Below, in pieces: positions 19,301 to 26,778 of a DNA stretch of 42,268 bases. Position numbers and translations under genes: made by a program. The DNA comes from Lentimicrobiaceae bacterium. Its GTDB lineage: Bacteria > Bacteroidota > Bacteroidia > Bacteroidales > JAGONC01. The DNA lies in assembly GCA_017993235.1 (NCBI GenBank), contig JAGONC010000028.1, forward strand, positions 1 to 42,268. The letters run 5' to 3'. How positions within the stretch are numbered: the first letter of the stretch is position 1; each line of letters starts with the position of its first letter. A model generated the notes under the pieces. That model was not told the origin of the DNA. It saw only the letters and a program-made list of their open reading frames with translations, and made no database searches.

Positions 19301-20712
19301 GACCCTGCATTTGGTCCAATGAACGTATTTCGATGACCTGTCGTATTGCTATTACCAGTATTCCATCCCAGGAACACATTATAATTTCCGGTTGTATTGG
19401 CACTCCCTGCCTGGTATCCTACCATTACATCCCAATTTCCTGTGGTATTATGAGCCCCTGCTTCATAGCCGATCATGACATTGCTGCTCCCATTTGATTC
19501 AAGTACAACAGCCCTTGTTCCCAGATACACATTTCTTGACCCATGGGTAGCAAAACCTGCATTATCTCCCACAATAGTGTTTTCCCGTTGATTCCTGATC
19601 TCTATCCTCATGGCATGAAATCTCAGCAACTGGTTGTCGAATTCACCATAGATCAGGGGTTCGCCGGTGCTGGAATTGGCTATATACAGCTTGTTTGATC
19701 CGCCTTCGTATTGGCCGGCCGTTCTCCCGATAAACACATTTGAACTTCCTGAACTGTTCATCCCTGCAGCCTGCCCAACAAAGGTATTATAGTCACCAGC
19801 TGTGTTGTACATCCCGGCATGACTTCCCACGAAAGTATTTCTTGATCCTATCGACCTATACCCGGCCCCGTAGCCAAGGAAAGCATTTCGTGTACCTGTC
19901 TGGTTCCGTTCACCTGCATCCGTGCCAAAGAATGCATTGCAGACGCCGGTCGTGTTACCTGTCCCGCTCCAGGCGCCCACGAATGTATTGTTTGTTCCTT
20001 CAGCGTTGGCAGTACCTGAAGAATCACCAATAAATACATTTTCTCCACCTGTGGTATTGTTTTTACCGGCAAGGTGTCCAAGGAAGACATTATCGACACC
20101 CGTATTATTTTCACCACTGCTTTCACCAACAAAAATATTTCTGTCCGGATTGAGTATCTCCAGCCGCTTATCCATGATACGCAGCTGTTCCTGTCCCCCA
20201 GTGTAAAACCGGATGATGTCTTCATCGGGATTCTCTTCCGCTTCGATCTTTGTATCCCCGTCGCGGTCGCGGATCCCTGATGAGGCAGCTGCATCCTCCG
20301 CGTGCAGCGCATACGGCACGGCCAGCAGCTGCGTGGTGCCCAGTGCCACAAAATTGCTCCCTCCGGCTGTATCTGCCTCAATTTTAATGTAATAGCTTTT
20401 CGAGCCCCACGAAAGGGTATCCATGATCCCACTGACTGCGGTACCATTCCCAATCTCCAGGTTCACCAGGCCGAAAAAGTTGGTGGTCTGAAGGTGCGTC
20501 TCCTGATAGCTTACCGGACCCGTATCACTGCCCAGCAACAGGCTGATGCGGAAACTGGTGTTCTGGTAAGCAACAGGGTCACCATTGCTTCCCCTAACCA
20601 CCGCCTGGTAGCTGAAGGAGTGGGGGACCTGCGCTGAGAGGAGAAAGGAGAGAGGAGAGAGGAGAGAGGAGAAAGAAATGGATAAATAAATAATGAGAAA
20701 TATTTTTTTCAT
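16315..20712 (-). CDS. Surface protein with N-G beta-helix-like repeats and three FISUMP domains
   Basis: 1465 residues. The signal peptide hydrophobic core is SLLSPLSFLLSAQ, encoded by the GA repeat at 20635-20676. Residues about 30-140 form a SYQAVVR...NFFGLVNL...QLLAVPYALHA domain common before Bacteroidota tail-fibre-like proteins. Two blocks of about 20-residue repeats (GNxNxFxGxxAGxxNTTG type, about 190-350 and 375-545) resemble YadA-head or beta-helix repeats. Three FISUMP domains (CWLKENLNVGT...GICPxGWHxP...WSSS...GxSVRC) follow, separated by two FN3-like linkers (ITxxTATSGG...ARGVVWS...YYVRAYATN). No T9SS sorting domain is seen. The start is the ATG with MKKIF at 20712, 71 bp from a promoter (20783-20810). 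It is probably an extracellular adhesin or binding protein. Confidence 0.85.
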   Translation of the reverse strand: MKKIFLIIYLSISFSSLLSPLSFLLSAQVPHSFSYQAVVRGSNGDPVAYQNTSFRISLLLGSDTGPVSYQETHLQTTNFFGLVNLEIGNGTAVSGIMDTLSWGSKSYYIKIEADTAGGSNFVALGTTQLLAVPYALHAEDAAASSGIRDRDGDTKIEAEENPDEDIIRFYTGGQEQLRIMDKRLEILNPDRNIFVGESSGENNTGVDNVFLGHLAGKNNTTGGENVFIGDSSGTANAEGTNNTFVGAWSGTGNTTGVCNAFFGTDAGERNQTGTRNAFLGYGAGYRSIGSRNTFVGSHAGMYNTAGDYNTFVGQAAGMNSSGSSNVFIGRTAGQYEGGSNKLYIANSSTGEPLIYGEFDNQLLRFHAMRIEIRNQRENTIVGDNAGFATHGSRNVYLGTRAVVLESNGSSNVMIGYEAGAHNTTGNWDVMVGYQAGSANTTGNYNVFLGWNTGNSNTTGHRNTFIGPNAGSRNTTGIRNVFVGLSAGNLNTSGSFNTYVGRAAGMNNTEGNDNVFLGDMAGANEMGSNKLYIANSETPEPLIYGDFIEKRVKLWADTLEVEGVTSTGEKFSVGGDPGLSDTLFAITSFDFANQKIKFRKQVIKGGITIELTGESEWMDSISRRYVFCDPLTDSRDGKQYLTVRIGDQCWMAENLNVGIRIDGTIEQSDNGTIEKYCYNDEDTNCTAYGGLYSWSEVMQHSTYPGSQGICPKGWHVPSDEEYKILEGTVDSLYAVGDPQWDLTGWRGSNAGKRLRSTAGWAGGGNGTDTFGFHALPRGYRAEEDGFNGGDSSAYFWAFSSIGSESSYSRHLGSGSPQIGRNTLAAGNGLSLRCIKGPGTDPPMITTKNLTNITGSTATSGGTITGDGGDPVTARGVVWSTNENPTLSDNFTADGTGTGEFTSNLTGLANATHYYVRAYATNSTGTRYGNQFAFTTPGASCPGGATVVWQGKTYHTVMIGSQCWLKENLNVGTMINITEQQSDNGTIEKYCYDNDTANCTLYGGLYVWNEMMQYVSQQGAQALCPTGWHIASDDEWKVLLGTVDSQYGVGDAIWENRGSMGFDAGNSLKSISGWNENGSGTDAYGFSSLPGGFCWSQNGFGYINQCSAYWTSSEIVGTDKAWDTGLNYQHDQVDRTDDIKGDFGQSVRCLNNQTSLPMVTTAAITDITQNSAVSGGNATSIGGSAVTARGVCWGTSEFPTLYDDHSTDGAGAGDFTSNLTGLNANTQYYVRAYATNGMGTAYGSSIRFITQGQPCPGVPTVTWEGQTYQTVQIGNQCWLEENMNAGTMIEGTMEQSNNGTIEKYCYNDDPSNCTLYGGLYQWQEAMQYSTDEGAQGICPDGWHIPTDAEIKILEGTADTHYGVGDPEWEKISCRGYDAGIHLKSLSGWPQECNGDNLSGFNYLYSQGYRNTDGTFISPEYWAGSPLWSSSQYNGNNSWPRKFPCQMGGLCRDYDDTRYGWSVRCIKN
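20635..20676. repeat. GA-rich tandem repeat in a signal-peptide region
   Basis: Units of GGAGAGA and GGAGAAA on the plus strand. Read on the minus strand, they encode [12 protein letters not shown], the hydrophobic core of the signal peptide of the 16315-20712 gene. The unit is the same as at 3370-3420 and 22774-22792. Confidence 0.7.
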
Positions 20713-20782
20713 GGTTATAGTATTTAGGATGATTTTTACCTGTGCTGTAAGTCCGAAAAGTACGAAATAAACTGCGATTTGT

Positions 20783-20810
20783 CAAATATATTTTATTGCA
20801 ATCATCTCAA
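20783..20810 (-). promoter_or_regulatory. Bacteroidota-type promoter for the FISUMP gene
   Basis: On the minus strand, TTG (20808-20810), 17 nt, then TATATTTG (20783-20790), an exact -7 match. Spacing is at the short end of the accepted range. The predicted start is about 60 nt upstream of the ATG at 20712. Confidence 0.5.
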
Positions 20811-20906
20811 GTCAGTCGTTCTATAACAGGTGCATCCCACTGACTATTCTGACCTGGTCCCTTACGGTTTTTCTCTGACGTGAAATGCGCGGAATGAATG
20901 ACCTCA

Positions 20907-22829
20907 TCATCTATGTTTTGTCTGGATTGCCTCCCGGTGCTCTGCATCTCCGTAATGGTCCGGGTCGCCTGGATTTGAAACCGGTGCATCACCCGATATG
21001 TCATCGAACGTGTAATAGCCCGTCGCACAGTTGAATGTGACATAATAAATGGTGGTATCGTAAGCAGGATTCAGCGGGACAGGGATGTTATTCCCGTAAC
21101 CCGGGTACCCGATTCCTGTTGGGAAATCGGTGGAGCCCCAGTTCACTTCCCAGCTGCAGTTTTCCCGGAATTTTGATTCGACAATATTATCCGGTGGATC
21201 TGAATGATCATCTTCGACCGTGAGTTCAAAAATGGTCGTCCAGAAGTTCGGATCATTGACATCACGTGTCATCATGTGATCGGGCATGGTAGCCGTATCG
21301 CTGCCCCAATTGTTGAATTCTCCGACAAGGCTTATTTCGCCGCAGATGGTGGGGGGAAGAATGGGATCCCCTACCGTGTCCACCCAATCGGATTCATCGC
21401 TCAGTTAGGTGGCGATCCCTCCGGTGAAGATCGTGGTCCTGTACTTCAGCTTATCATTGGCAAAGTCAAAAGCGGTTATATGATTGAGTGTATCTTTTAT
21501 GCCGTCATATCCTTCGGCACTGAACCGCTGATCGGTTTTAATTTCGCCATTGGCCTGAATTTCACCGCTTGTTTACACCGAACCAGCCCAGAATTTGAGT
21601 TTGCCCTGGGCAAAATCCCCATAGATCAATGGTTCGGAGGTTCCGCAATTCGTTATGTACAATTTGTCGGAATCTGTTTCGTGCTGGCCGGCGTATGTTC
21701 CGATAAATACATTGTTTGAGCCGGTATTTTCCACTCCGGCATAAGCACCAATGAACACATTATGTGAACCGGTTGAATTGAAACCCGCCAAATTGCCTAC
21801 GATGGTATTTTCATTCCCTGTCTGGTTTAAAAATCCCACCGCAGAACCCAGGTACGTGTTCCCTGAGCCTGTCTGGTTATTATGTCCTGCTAGGGTGCCA
21901 AAAAAGGCATTATACTCACCGGTCGTGTTTTCCTGCCCCGTTTCATAACCGAAGAATGCATTGCTGTGACCGGTCAAGTTGTATCGTCCAGAAAACATTC
22001 CCACGAATGTATTTACATTGCCTGTCGTATTCCATCGTCCGCTGAGCATGCCGATGAAGGTATTGCAGTTACCTGTTGTATTTTTTGAACCACTGAGAAA
22101 TCCCATGAATGTGTTGGAATTGCCTGTCGTATTGCTGATTCCGCTCCCGGAGCCAAGGAATGTATTGATGGAGCCCTCTGTATTGCGTGCACCTGCTGAG
22201 TCCCCAATGAAAATGTTACCCGAACCGGTGGTAATGGAACTGCCGCTCTTATCACCGAAAAGAATATTTCCTGAATGGTTGACCATTTCCAGCCGGTTGC
22301 CGGTCAGCCTGAGCCGTTCCTGCCCGCCTGTATAAAACCGGATCTGGTCATCATCAGGGGTCAATTCAGCCGTGACTTTTGTTTCGCCGTCGCTGTCGCG
22401 GATCAGGGTGGAAGCTTCTGCTCTAGTGGAGGTAGCTGCGTGTAGGGCATACGGTACCGCCAGTAGCTGCGTGGTGCCCAGTGCCACGAAATTGCTCCCT
22501 CCAGCTGTATCGGCCTCAATTTTAATGTAATAGCTTTTCGAACCCCACGACAGGGTATCCATGTTCCCGCTGACTGCGGTACCAAACCCGACCCCCAGAT
22601 TCACCAGCCCGAAGAAGTTGGTGGTTTGCAGGTGCGTTTCCTGATAGCTCACAGGTCCCACATCACTGCCCAGTAAGAGGCTAATACGGAAGTTGGTCAG
22701 CTGGTAGGCCAGCGGTTCACCATTGCTGCTGCGGACTACCGCCTGGTAACTGAAGGAGTGAGGTACCTGGGCTGAAAGGAGAGAGGAGAAAGACATAGTA
22801 AAACTGACTAACAGATAGATGCTTTTTAT
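20907..22829 (-). pseudogene. Degenerate paralogue of the N-G repeat/FISUMP protein with two in-frame TAA codons and a lost start
   Basis: Aligned by eye to the 20712 gene, this frame keeps the SYQAVVR...LLAVPYALHA domain and about nine N-G repeats (NTFLGSGSGISNTTG type). It stops at TAA 21573-21575 (GSV-stop-TSGE), stays open in the same frame to a second TAA at 21405-21407 (GGIAT-stop-LSDESDW, where the paralogue reads GGITIELTGESEW), and continues into a CBM48/SusE-like GEFNNW domain ending at 20907. The position matching the paralogue's ATG (AACCATGAAA) reads ATA at 22827-22829. An upstream ATG at 22898 falls in sequence that is 5' leader in the paralogue. Three independent lesions mark it as a decaying duplicate. 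A truncated product from another start is possible. Confidence 0.7.
22774..22792. repeat. Short GA-rich repeat in a signal-peptide region
   Basis: GAAAGGAGAGAGGAGAAAG is a short form of the GA unit at 20635-20676, at the homologous site in the degenerate paralogue (SFSSLLSAQ). Repeat number differs between the two paralogues (LLSPLSFLLSA versus LLSA), so the tract changes length. Confidence 0.6.
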
Positions 22830-22933
22830 GATTAATATATCTAGATTTTGACAAGCGGAATGGCCCCGAAAGGTACGAAATGGTAAAAGCAATGTCAATA
22901 GGTCTTATAATTAAAGTTGGAACCCTGCTGCCG

Positions 22934-22965
22934 TTTGTTTCAGACCGAATAATTGGATATCTTTG
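22934..22965 (+). promoter_or_regulatory. Consensus Bacteroidota promoter for the GreA/GreB-family gene
   Basis: TTTG at 22934-22937, 20 nt, TATCTTTG at 22958-22965: both boxes match consensus with ideal spacing. The predicted start is about 25 nt upstream of the ATG at 22998. Confidence 0.8.
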
Positions 22966-22997
22966 CAGCGATTTAGATTAAGAACAACGTATAGATC

Positions 22998-23411
22998 ATG
23001 AATAAGACAATCATTATAAATAAACTGGATTACGCCCGGATCAGGAAGTGCATTGAGGATGCAAAACAATTCAAATCCATCACAAATTCCGAAGCGGAGA
23101 AATTGATGAGCGAACTGAACTCAGCAGAGATCCTTGAGCCTGAGGCCATACCCTCCAATGTGGTGACCATGAATTCGGTCGTCAAGCTGAGTTTTTTGAA
23201 CAATAATAAACAGGTCCAGTTTCAGATCGTGTATCCTCGACTGGCGAACGTCAAGGAAAACAAAATATCCATTTTTTCGCCCATTGCCACTGCACTCATT
23301 GGATACAAGGAGGGGGATGAGATCGAATGGATCGTCCCTGCGGGCCTGACAAGGATAAGGATCGATGAGATCATATACCAGCCGGAGGCGGCAGGGGATT
23401 ATCATCTTTAA
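22998..23411 (+). CDS. GreA/GreB-family (Rnk-like) RNA polymerase-binding protein
   Basis: 137 residues. A short helical N-terminal part (about 1-50, with ARIRKCIEDAK and EKLMSELN) replaces the long coiled coil of true Gre factors. The C-terminal FKBP-like domain (about 55-137) has the GYKEGDEIEWIVPAG turn typical of the family. Rnk-type proteins bind RNA polymerase near the secondary channel but cannot stimulate transcript cleavage because they lack the acidic coiled-coil tip. The gene stands alone with its own consensus promoter and is the most housekeeping-like gene in this part of the window. Confidence 0.85.
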   Translation: MNKTIIINKLDYARIRKCIEDAKQFKSITNSEAEKLMSELNSAEILEPEAIPSNVVTMNSVVKLSFLNNNKQVQFQIVYPRLANVKENKISIFSPIATALIGYKEGDEIEWIVPAGLTRIRIDEIIYQPEAAGDYHL

Positions 23412-23782
23412 AAATCTTTTCTTTCTTCATGTTTTTCCACACGTTTCACCGGCAGGGAAAATAATGATTTTTTCAAAACTTTAGGGATTGGTACTGCACG
23501 CACCAGATGGATCAACTACCCTGTGCCGGTATCGCGATCGAGTTCCGGTGGAAACTGGATAAGGAAAGGAAGCAAGTCCAGGAGGAGCTTCAGGGAGACC
23601 ATTGAGAGGGACTTTTATCGCTATCAGTCTAGTTTACAGAGAGTTCTTTCATTAAAGGACTTGCAGGGTTCATGCAGAAATCTGCCCTGTTCAATAAATA
23701 AGTCCGCATATCCCTTCTCTATTTGTATAGGCTGTTGAATATTCGTTCATTTAGAGCCTAAACAACCTTAAATCTTTTTGTT
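23412..23782. other. Intergenic region, 371 bp
   Basis: No convincing gene. A 32-codon ORF from the ATG at about 23506 (IAIEFRWKLDKERKQ...) and an overlapping ORF from 23523 are too short to judge. A CAGGG...CCCTG inverted repeat lies at about 23663-23688. I find no consensus promoter for the downstream dockerin-FISUMP gene. Confidence 0.4.
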
Positions 23783-24727
23783 ATGAAACGGTTATACACT
23801 TTGATTATCCTGGTTCCTGTAATGATATTTACCTTCATAAGCAATGTACAGGCATCTGTACCTGGTTTGCCTGAGGATGATATTCTGTACGGTGACGCCA
23901 ATAACGATGGGATTGTTAATATCCTTGATATTATTACCATCATTAATTACATTATGGGCGGTAATCCTGATCCCTTTAACTTTGAAGCTGCTGACGTGAA
24001 CAATGATGGTGTCATTAATATATTAGATGTCATCTTTGATGTCAATATCGTTATGGAAGTGCCAGGCACACCCTGCGCAGGATTTCCTACCGTTCTCTAT
24101 GAAGGACAGACATATAACACCGTACAAATCGGTGATCAGTGTTGGTTTAGAGAGAACCTGAATGTGGGGTCGAATATCAACAGCACTCAGGGCGGATTTC
24201 AGCAACAGGACAACGGAACCATTGAGAAGTACTGTTACAATAACGATGAAGCGAACTGTGATGTTTACGGAGGTTTATACGAATGGCCGGAGGCGATGCA
24301 GTATGTGACCTTAGAGGGAGCGCAGGGGATTTGTCCTGCGGGCTGGCATATACCTACGGATAATGAATGGAAGATACTGGAGGGTACGGTTGACAGCCAG
24401 TATGGAGTGGGTGATCCGGAATGGGATGATGAGGATTTGAGGGGATTTGATGCAGGAGGTAATCTCAAGGAAGCAGGGACATCACATTGGACTTTACCCA
24501 ACGCAGGGGCGACCAATTCCAGCGGCTTCACAGGCCTTCCGGGAGGCTTACGCACCTACTACATTGGAAGCTTCGAAGCCCTTGGCTTCTATGGTTGCTT
24601 CTGGTCTTCCTCGCAGTTCGACTTCGGCAGCGCCTGGTATCGGAGTCCGCACTACTACTACCCCGGCGTGTATCGGTACTGCACCAATAAGGACTACGGG
24701 TATTCGATCCGCTGCCTCAAGGATTGA
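23783..24727 (+). CDS. Secreted dockerin-FISUMP protein with a DGR-like variable C-terminus
   Basis: 314 residues: a signal peptide (about 1-25), then a type I dockerin-like module at about 33-88 with two EF-hand-like loops (GDANNDGIVNILD; DVNNDGVINILD), then one FISUMP domain (about 97-314: YNTVQIGDQCWFRENLNVG, GICPAGWHIPTDNEW, FWSSSQ, YGYSIRCLKD). Dockerins bind cohesins or other surface partners through calcium loops. The last 60 residues are rich in Tyr, Phe, Ser and Ala around fixed FWSSS, W, R and RCL positions. The underlying codons mostly end in C, as expected if an AAC-rich template had been mutated at adenines. FISUMP/C-lectin folds are known DGR targets. No reverse transcriptase lies in the window. 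Confidence 0.82.
   Translation: MKRLYTLIILVPVMIFTFISNVQASVPGLPEDDILYGDANNDGIVNILDIITIINYIMGGNPDPFNFEAADVNNDGVINILDVIFDVNIVMEVPGTPCAGFPTVLYEGQTYNTVQIGDQCWFRENLNVGSNINSTQGGFQQQDNGTIEKYCYNNDEANCDVYGGLYEWPEAMQYVTLEGAQGICPAGWHIPTDNEWKILEGTVDSQYGVGDPEWDDEDLRGFDAGGNLKEAGTSHWTLPNAGATNSSGFTGLPGGLRTYYIGSFEALGFYGCFWSSSQFDFGSAWYRSPHYYYPGVYRYCTNKDYGYSIRCLKD
24551..24724 (+). other. Candidate DGR variable region (VR)
   Basis: The 3' 174 bp of the dockerin-FISUMP gene is GC-rich compared with the upstream part of the gene. It contains blocks of C-ending codons (TTC GAC TTC GGC AGC GCC; CAC TAC TAC TAC CCC GGC) between invariant-looking anchors (TTC TGG TCT TCC TCG; GCC TGG; GTG TAT CGG; CGC TGC CT). Inferring a template of AAC codons at the variable sites would explain the pattern. 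A GTGCGCC/GGCGCAC inverted repeat follows just past the stop. Confidence 0.45.
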
Positions 24728-24728
24728 T

Positions 24729-24761
24729 GTGCGCCCTTCGCGCTCTACACTCACGGCGCAC
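24729..24761. terminator. Inverted repeat between convergent FISUMP ends
   Basis: GTGCGCC (24729-24735) and GGCGCAC (24755-24761) form a 7-bp perfect stem around a 19-nt spacer, immediately after the stop at 24727. It could be a bidirectional terminator, or the structured element that often follows a DGR variable region. There is no T-run. Confidence 0.4.
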
Positions 24762-24762
24762 T

Positions 24763-24984
24763 TTAGTCCTGTACACAACGAACAGAAAGCCCGTCGAACA
24801 TAAAAGATTCCCAAGGTCCACAGTAATTGTTATAATTATCATAACAAAATTCCCATGTGCCTCCTTTATATGGGACTACAATACCCGATGTCGTATCAGT
24901 ACACCAAAAAGATCCTGAATAACCAAGATTACCGAAATCGTCTGCATCAGGATAAAAGGTATCTAATCCGGTGGTACCTGATCC
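24763..24984 (-). pseudogene. Orphan C-terminal fragment of a FISUMP domain
   Basis: The minus-strand frame from 24984 to the TAA at 24763 reads GSGTTGLDTFYPDADDFGNL, then GYSGSFWC...FCYDNYNNYCGPW...DGLSVRCVQD-stop. That is the last 73 residues of a FISUMP domain. A TAA directly upstream in frame (24985-24987) cuts it off, and no start codon or N-terminal half is found. It faces the dockerin-FISUMP gene tail to tail. It is not a template repeat for the neighbouring VR, since its nucleotides do not match. I infer a decayed paralogue. Confidence 0.65.
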
Positions 24985-25121
24985 TTACTCTCCTTTCCAA
25001 GAAGACTTTGATCATAAAACATGCCCTGTGTGTACTAGCCAGAACTTAATCTGACAGTCAACATTAGAGTGACCGCACAGGCGACTCAGCATATGCGTTC
25101 ACACGGCTGGATCAAACAGCG

Positions 25122-25604
25122 TCAATCCTCTGCATCATCTTTATCATCAGTGAATGTAAAATCTCCCAGGCAAAGCCACTTGCCGCCTTCCTTAACATAA
25201 AACTCAACGTATTTTCCCTGCAGTTCAAACCGTTTCTTTTCTTCTCCTATGGTATAAGTAAAAGTAAAACCAAAATAATAATGGACAACAGCGGCATTTT
25301 CCACTACAACGATACGGGCAGGATTGATCATGTAGTTCCTTAACTGCTGAATATCCTTCATGGATTCAAACCATTTTATCGTGGCTTCTTTGTCCATAGG
25401 TAACGGTGATTCATCAGACCATCCCTGAAACTGTGGATGGAGATAAGCAGTGGCAGCTTCTATGTTTCCTGCTTTCCAGTCACTCCAGCTTTTTTCAACA
25501 ACCTGCCAGACTTCTTTTTGTTCTTTGGTCCATTCCTGGGCGAGAACCGTGGTTGTCATCATGGCGATGCATGCAACCAGTGTCAATTTGACTAGTGTTT
25601 TCAT
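25122..25604 (-). CDS. Exported NTF2/SnoaL-like (DUF4440-type) protein
   Basis: 160 residues from the ATG at 25604. The longer frame to 25664 adds 20 residues before an obvious signal peptide (MKTLVKLTLVACIAMMTTTVLAQ) and would place the start inside the leader, so I use the internal Met. The mature part is one NTF2-like cone: a helical start (WQVVEKSWSDWKAGN), AYLHPQFQGWS, MKDIQQL and closing strands (KYVEFYVKEGGKWLCLGD). Such proteins bind small hydrophobic ligands or act as enzymes; nothing here decides which. A consensus promoter lies at 25652-25682, about 40 nt upstream. Confidence 0.8.
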   Translation of the reverse strand: MKTLVKLTLVACIAMMTTTVLAQEWTKEQKEVWQVVEKSWSDWKAGNIEAATAYLHPQFQGWSDESPLPMDKEATIKWFESMKDIQQLRNYMINPARIVVVENAAVVHYYFGFTFTYTIGEEKKRFELQGKYVEFYVKEGGKWLCLGDFTFTDDKDDAED

Positions 25605-25651
25605 GAGATTGTTTTGATTAGATGGGTAAATATAAATTATTGAATGTGAAA

Positions 25652-25682
25652 CAAATATAGTCAATTATTTCAGGCTTTGCAA
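25652..25682 (-). promoter_or_regulatory. Consensus promoter for the NTF2-like gene
   Basis: Minus strand: TTG (25680-25682), 20 nt, TATATTTG (25652-25659). Exact -7 match with ideal spacing. It supports the ATG at 25604 as the real start. Confidence 0.75.
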
Positions 25683-25730
25683 TAAAAATCCACACTATAA
25701 ATGCGTATACTGCCAATCCGTAAGTGCAAC

Positions 25731-25839
25731 AAGGTATCCAATTCCTTATCCCGATGAGAAAGTGGCTGCAAATGGCTATAGTGCCTTAAAAATAGGAAAT
25801 CAGCATTTTGGTTATCCAGTTTGCTTTGAGATGCTATTT
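25731..25839 (+). repeat. Dispersed intergenic repeat, copy A
   Basis: Contains the family core TGCCTTAAAAATAGGAAATC...TTTTGGTTATCC...TTTGAGATGCTAT. It is the most diverged in its left part. Its right end overlaps the last two codons (stop included) of the CPBP gene. It shares the core with copies B-E (29057, 31577, 32299, 35322), all in the same orientation. Confidence 0.75.
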
Positions 25840-26721
25840 GGTAAGATCTACTGGGTTGGTAAATCCAGAAAGTTCTTTACGTTTCTTCCAGAAATAAAAA
25901 GCAAAGCCAACACAAACAATGGGCAGGACGATGCCAAATTCATCAATGAAATAGTTTGTATTACCAGTATTTTGTGTCAAAGGGGTAAAGATACGCTGTA
26001 TAAACAGGTTATGACTGGCATGAAGTATAACTGCAGTCCATAAGCTATTGGACTTGATCCGAAACCAGGTATAAATAAAACATACACTGATGGTCAAAAC
26101 AGTAAAACAAATCATGGCGTACCATACAGGAGTTCCACTATTATAATCGGCAAATAGCAGGATCGGTGAATGCCATACTGACCAAATTAAACCGGTCAAC
26201 AAGGCTGTTTTGGTATACCCCATGGTTTTATATAATTCAGGAACTAGAAAACCACGCCATCCGATTTCCTCTCCCAGAGCATTGGCAGCACTTCTGATGG
26301 TTCCAAATGTCCCCACAAGTATCACGTACAGAATGATGGCAATGCCATCAGGTAACTGATCCAGCCCAAATGATGCCGTAATTTGATGGACAAAATCCCT
26401 GTTGTAAAATTCTCCCCAGCCAATTATCCAGATAAAGGTATAGGCAATCAAAGCATATAAAAAGGGAGTCAGATAACTCCAGATCTGATACCTTGTCCTA
26501 CCCCATCCCCAACCTAAATCCCTGATATTCCTTTTCAGGATCTTCATGGTGATCAATGCAGCAATTCCAGGGCACCACATCAGTCCAGTGGCATAAATGC
26601 CAAATCCTCCACCGGTCTTTCCTGAATAAATAATGAAAAAGTAAAAAATGGCACTCAAACCAAATGTTATGGACAGGAATATTCCTGCAGGTCTAAGTCG
26701 TTCTTTCCACAGATTGTTCAT
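25834..26721 (-). CDS. CPBP family intramembrane glutamic protease
   Basis: 295 residues with about eight membrane helices. It carries the family's catalytic signature: EEIGWRG at 151-157 (E-E-x-x-x-R), WHSP at 183-186, and HASHN at 234-238. CPBP/Abi proteins are related to Rce1 and cleave within membranes, often processing peptides or taking part in bacteriocin self-immunity; the substrate here is unknown. It begins 57 bp after the stop of the upstream adenylate cyclase gene with no promoter visible between, so the two are likely co-transcribed. That hints at linked sensing and proteolysis, which is inference only. Confidence 0.87.
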   Translation of the reverse strand: MNNLWKERLRPAGIFLSITFGLSAIFYFFIIYSGKTGGGFGIYATGLMWCPGIAALITMKILKRNIRDLGWGWGRTRYQIWSYLTPFLYALIAYTFIWIIGWGEFYNRDFVHQITASFGLDQLPDGIAIILYVILVGTFGTIRSAANALGEEIGWRGFLVPELYKTMGYTKTALLTGLIWSVWHSPILLFADYNSGTPVWYAMICFTVLTISVCFIYTWFRIKSNSLWTAVILHASHNLFIQRIFTPLTQNTGNTNYFIDEFGIVLPIVCVGFAFYFWKKRKELSGFTNPVDLTK

Positions 26722-26778
26722 AATGATTTTTCAGTGTATGTTGGTTTTTCTGAACCAGTCCGGATAAATATGATCTGG

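Noticed and set aside
20594..20785. ORF overlapping the start of the FISUMP gene in another frame
   Set aside because: It reads through the GA repeat and the leader of the real gene; its paralogous region shows the same sequence as untranslated leader.
15352..21575. Reassigned TAA codon (three in-frame TAA in two genes)
   Set aside because: TAA is used as a genuine final stop elsewhere (for example at 13814-13816 and 16222-16224), and the interrupted genes show other decay signs. Recoding is not needed.
24763..24984. DGR template repeat for the neighbouring variable region
   Set aside because: Protein-level similarity to FISUMP only; the nucleotides do not match the VR outside adenines as a template must.
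25605..25664. 20-residue N-terminal extension of the NTF2-like protein
   Set aside because: It precedes a complete signal peptide and lies at the predicted transcription start, so the internal ATG at 25604 is preferred.
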